NCBI GenBank assembly: GCA_012295275.1
Contig: CM022672.1
Location: 12,855,495-12,915,494 of the forward strand
Length of the DNA stretch: 60,000 nt
Reading direction: 5' to 3'
Origin: Chrysomallon squamiferum
Taxonomy: Eukaryota; Mollusca; Gastropoda; Neomphalida; Peltospiridae
Below, in pieces: positions 57,958-60,000 of this stretch. The notes under the pieces were generated by a model. That model saw only the letters and a program-made list of their open reading frames with translations. It had not been told where the DNA came from and did no database searches. Every line of letters starts with the position of its first letter. Within the stretch, counting starts at the first letter, position 1. The position numbers and the translations under genes were made by a program.

Positions 57958-59916
57958 ATTCTGATTTACAACGTGGCTATGCTGAGCTGCAACAGGCCGT
58001 CCGACCTCAGCAGGTTAAAGCTGACATATTCAGATCACTCATTTCTTGTATCCTGCAGTCCTAAACAATACAAAACTAAATGAAATGAACTGTTTTATTT
58101 ATCGGGTCACCACTAGTAGATTCATTCGTATTGATTTTGTTGTCTTCTTCTTTTAATGAAAATTGTTTTTTAGAATTGTTTTTTAAGATCTAAACCAGCA
58201 ATTAAACACCAAATAAGTAACTTAGGCACACACACACGCACACACCCCGTCACACACACATACATATGTGTGCGGGTGTGAATAACAAGTAATTTATCGG
58301 AGTGAATTCCTGAAAATATAAAAATGAAAAATCATCCATTGTTCTAGTTGTTTACATTCTACCTACAAGATATTTTTGTTATCACTTTCAAAAACAAATT
58401 CTTAGATATTATTTTCGATATATGTAATTATTATCTTATAGATACTTATCAATTCCTTTCATCGTCATTATTAATTAATTACTGAATATTTCTTAAACAT
58501 ATTTACATGTTACGATATAAACGAGTGATCACATGTCCATTAATAAACATTAATTAATTATAATTATATGATCTGTCAAGCATGGAATTTCCTGGCGTAT
58601 TATCTTTTATAATATGTGTACATACATACACACATACACATACATAGATACAAACATACATACACATATACATACATACATACATACATACAGGCATACG
58701 TACATTCAAACATTTGCATTTATGTAACAGATATAAAAACACAACAGGTTTTCAAAACAGAGCAAATACAAGCAGTCAGGTGCTATTACTACTAACAGCA
58801 ACAACAACGACAATGATAACAACTATTATAACTACCACTAAAATCCAATAATAATAATAATCTGCGACCAAACACAATTTACAGTAATGGTAATTCAAAA
58901 ACAGGCAACAGCTTAATAATATATAGGCCAACATATGCTGTATCGCATAACGCGTGAATATGATCTGTTAACGAATTTTCCTCTTAAGAAAAATGGCTGC
59001 GGAAAAAAGCTTTTAAATTTTTTTTATTAAAAGCAAATTTTTAAAACCATTCTCCATTTAAAAACCAGCTAGTGTCATTCTCGGTGTCAGTGACATTTCG
59101 ATACATCTAATCGAATATTCTTAAACAGCTCACAGATAAACTATCTGTTTATCTGCTGCTGTCTGTTTTTTTTCTATTTATATTCTGGGTCGTTTGCCAA
59201 CAAGGTTATGGATCCTAAACGCACGATACAGATTAAAGTAATGGGCAATAAATCTACCTTTTTATAATGACTCGTATTTTGACAAGAGATACTCGTAGTC
59301 AGTACGACAGGAGCTCTTCTCCAAGTCATTGCTTTGGGTGAAAAATTAACACATTTATAACTGTCTGTATTTGATACTGTATATATATATTCATAAAGTT
59401 AATGATATGAGTCATTCCATATATATATATATATATATGTATGTATGAATGTATATATATATATATGTAGAAAAGAGAGAGAAACAGAGAGAAGTTGTAA
59501 ACTAATAGTTTAATGTAATCTGAAAAGTGCTTTATTATTCAGATATTGGTATTTTATGTAAATAGTTTAAGAGAGAAAAAGAAAAAAGGAAATATTAAAA
59601 ATAAAAATAGTTATATGTATAAACCTGCCTGTAAGTGTCTAGTAAAATGTAAAACCCAGACATAAAACTTAAAAGGAAATCTGAAAACTGAACCTGTAAG
59701 CTAATTTGTTTTTTTGTTGTTTTTTTTCTGTGAAAGGCTTTTATGACTTATTAGTAACAAGGGATATGTAATAATAGTGTTTGCTTTTATTTTCTTTATT
59801 TTCTGCTTCTTATATTTCTGAATATCTATGTAAGAATCTATGAGTTATATGTTCGTATGTTATTATGTATATTTATGTGTCTTAATTTTGACAAACATTT
59901 GTTTTTCCATAGGCTG

Positions 59917-59919
<3 letters not shown>
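57958..59919. other. Non-coding spacer
   Basis: CA stretch at 58228-58262, CATA array at 58618-58692, AAC/AAT units at 58795-58860, TA arrays at 59380-59465; remaining sequence is unique and AT-rich. No supported exon. Confidence 0.6.

Positions 59920-59921
<2 letters not shown>

Positions 59922-60000
<79 letters not shown>
59922..60000. repeat. (TC)n microsatellite running off the window
   Basis: At least 39 TC units up to the last base, so the true length is unknown. Confidence 0.97.

Noticed and set aside
57278-57959. Frames of 197-225 codons on the minus strand
   Set aside because: Pure translation of the CATA/TA/GA array (Tyr-Val-Cys-Met repeats).

Overview
The window is animal nuclear DNA: AT-rich, with spliced genes, GT/AG introns and a very heavy load of microsatellites (TTA, CA/GT, TA, TC and ATAC/GTAT runs). 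The gene set, long introns and ATAC/GTAT- and TC-rich spacers fit a mollusc, most likely a cephalopod. That placement is inference from texture; no gene here proves it.

Left block (1-12 kb), three genes. The 3' part of the ribosomal protein S5 gene (plus strand, last two coding exons) converges on TMCO1, an ER calcium-load-activated channel/insertase of the Oxa1 superfamily (minus strand, seven coding exons, reconstructed to 181 aa). TMCO1 is divergent from a nine-exon plus-strand gene for a 299-aa protein that looks like the FERM module of SNX27/SNX17 sorting nexins but has no PDZ or PX domain. About 0.6 kb separates their start codons and holds ETS-like sites, so a shared bidirectional promoter is likely.

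Middle (12-43 kb). I find no supportable protein-coding gene. The region holds microsatellites, several degenerate 30-50 bp minisatellites, inverted repeats, tRNA-derived SINE relics, repeated transposon-end-like motifs and a few non-repetitive, higher-GC islands that may be regulatory elements or untranslated exons.

Right block (43-52.4 kb). A GC-richer coding region on the plus strand encodes an AJM1-like (apical junction component 1 homologue) protein. A giant 6.07-kb exon encodes about 2,024 residues with an N-terminal hydrophobic segment, acidic disorder and Pro/Ser/Thr repeats. A second exon encodes the conserved MYND-type zinc finger and the AJM1 C-terminal domain. Two problems need attention: a one-base frame disruption at an A6 run in the last exon, and a splice-phase mismatch between the two exons that implies a missed small exon, an unusual donor or an indel.

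Distal part (52.4-60 kb). This is repeat-rich spacer with a notable unique GC-rich island (about 55.56-56.52 kb) carrying minus-strand splice-like signals. The window ends inside a TC repeat.
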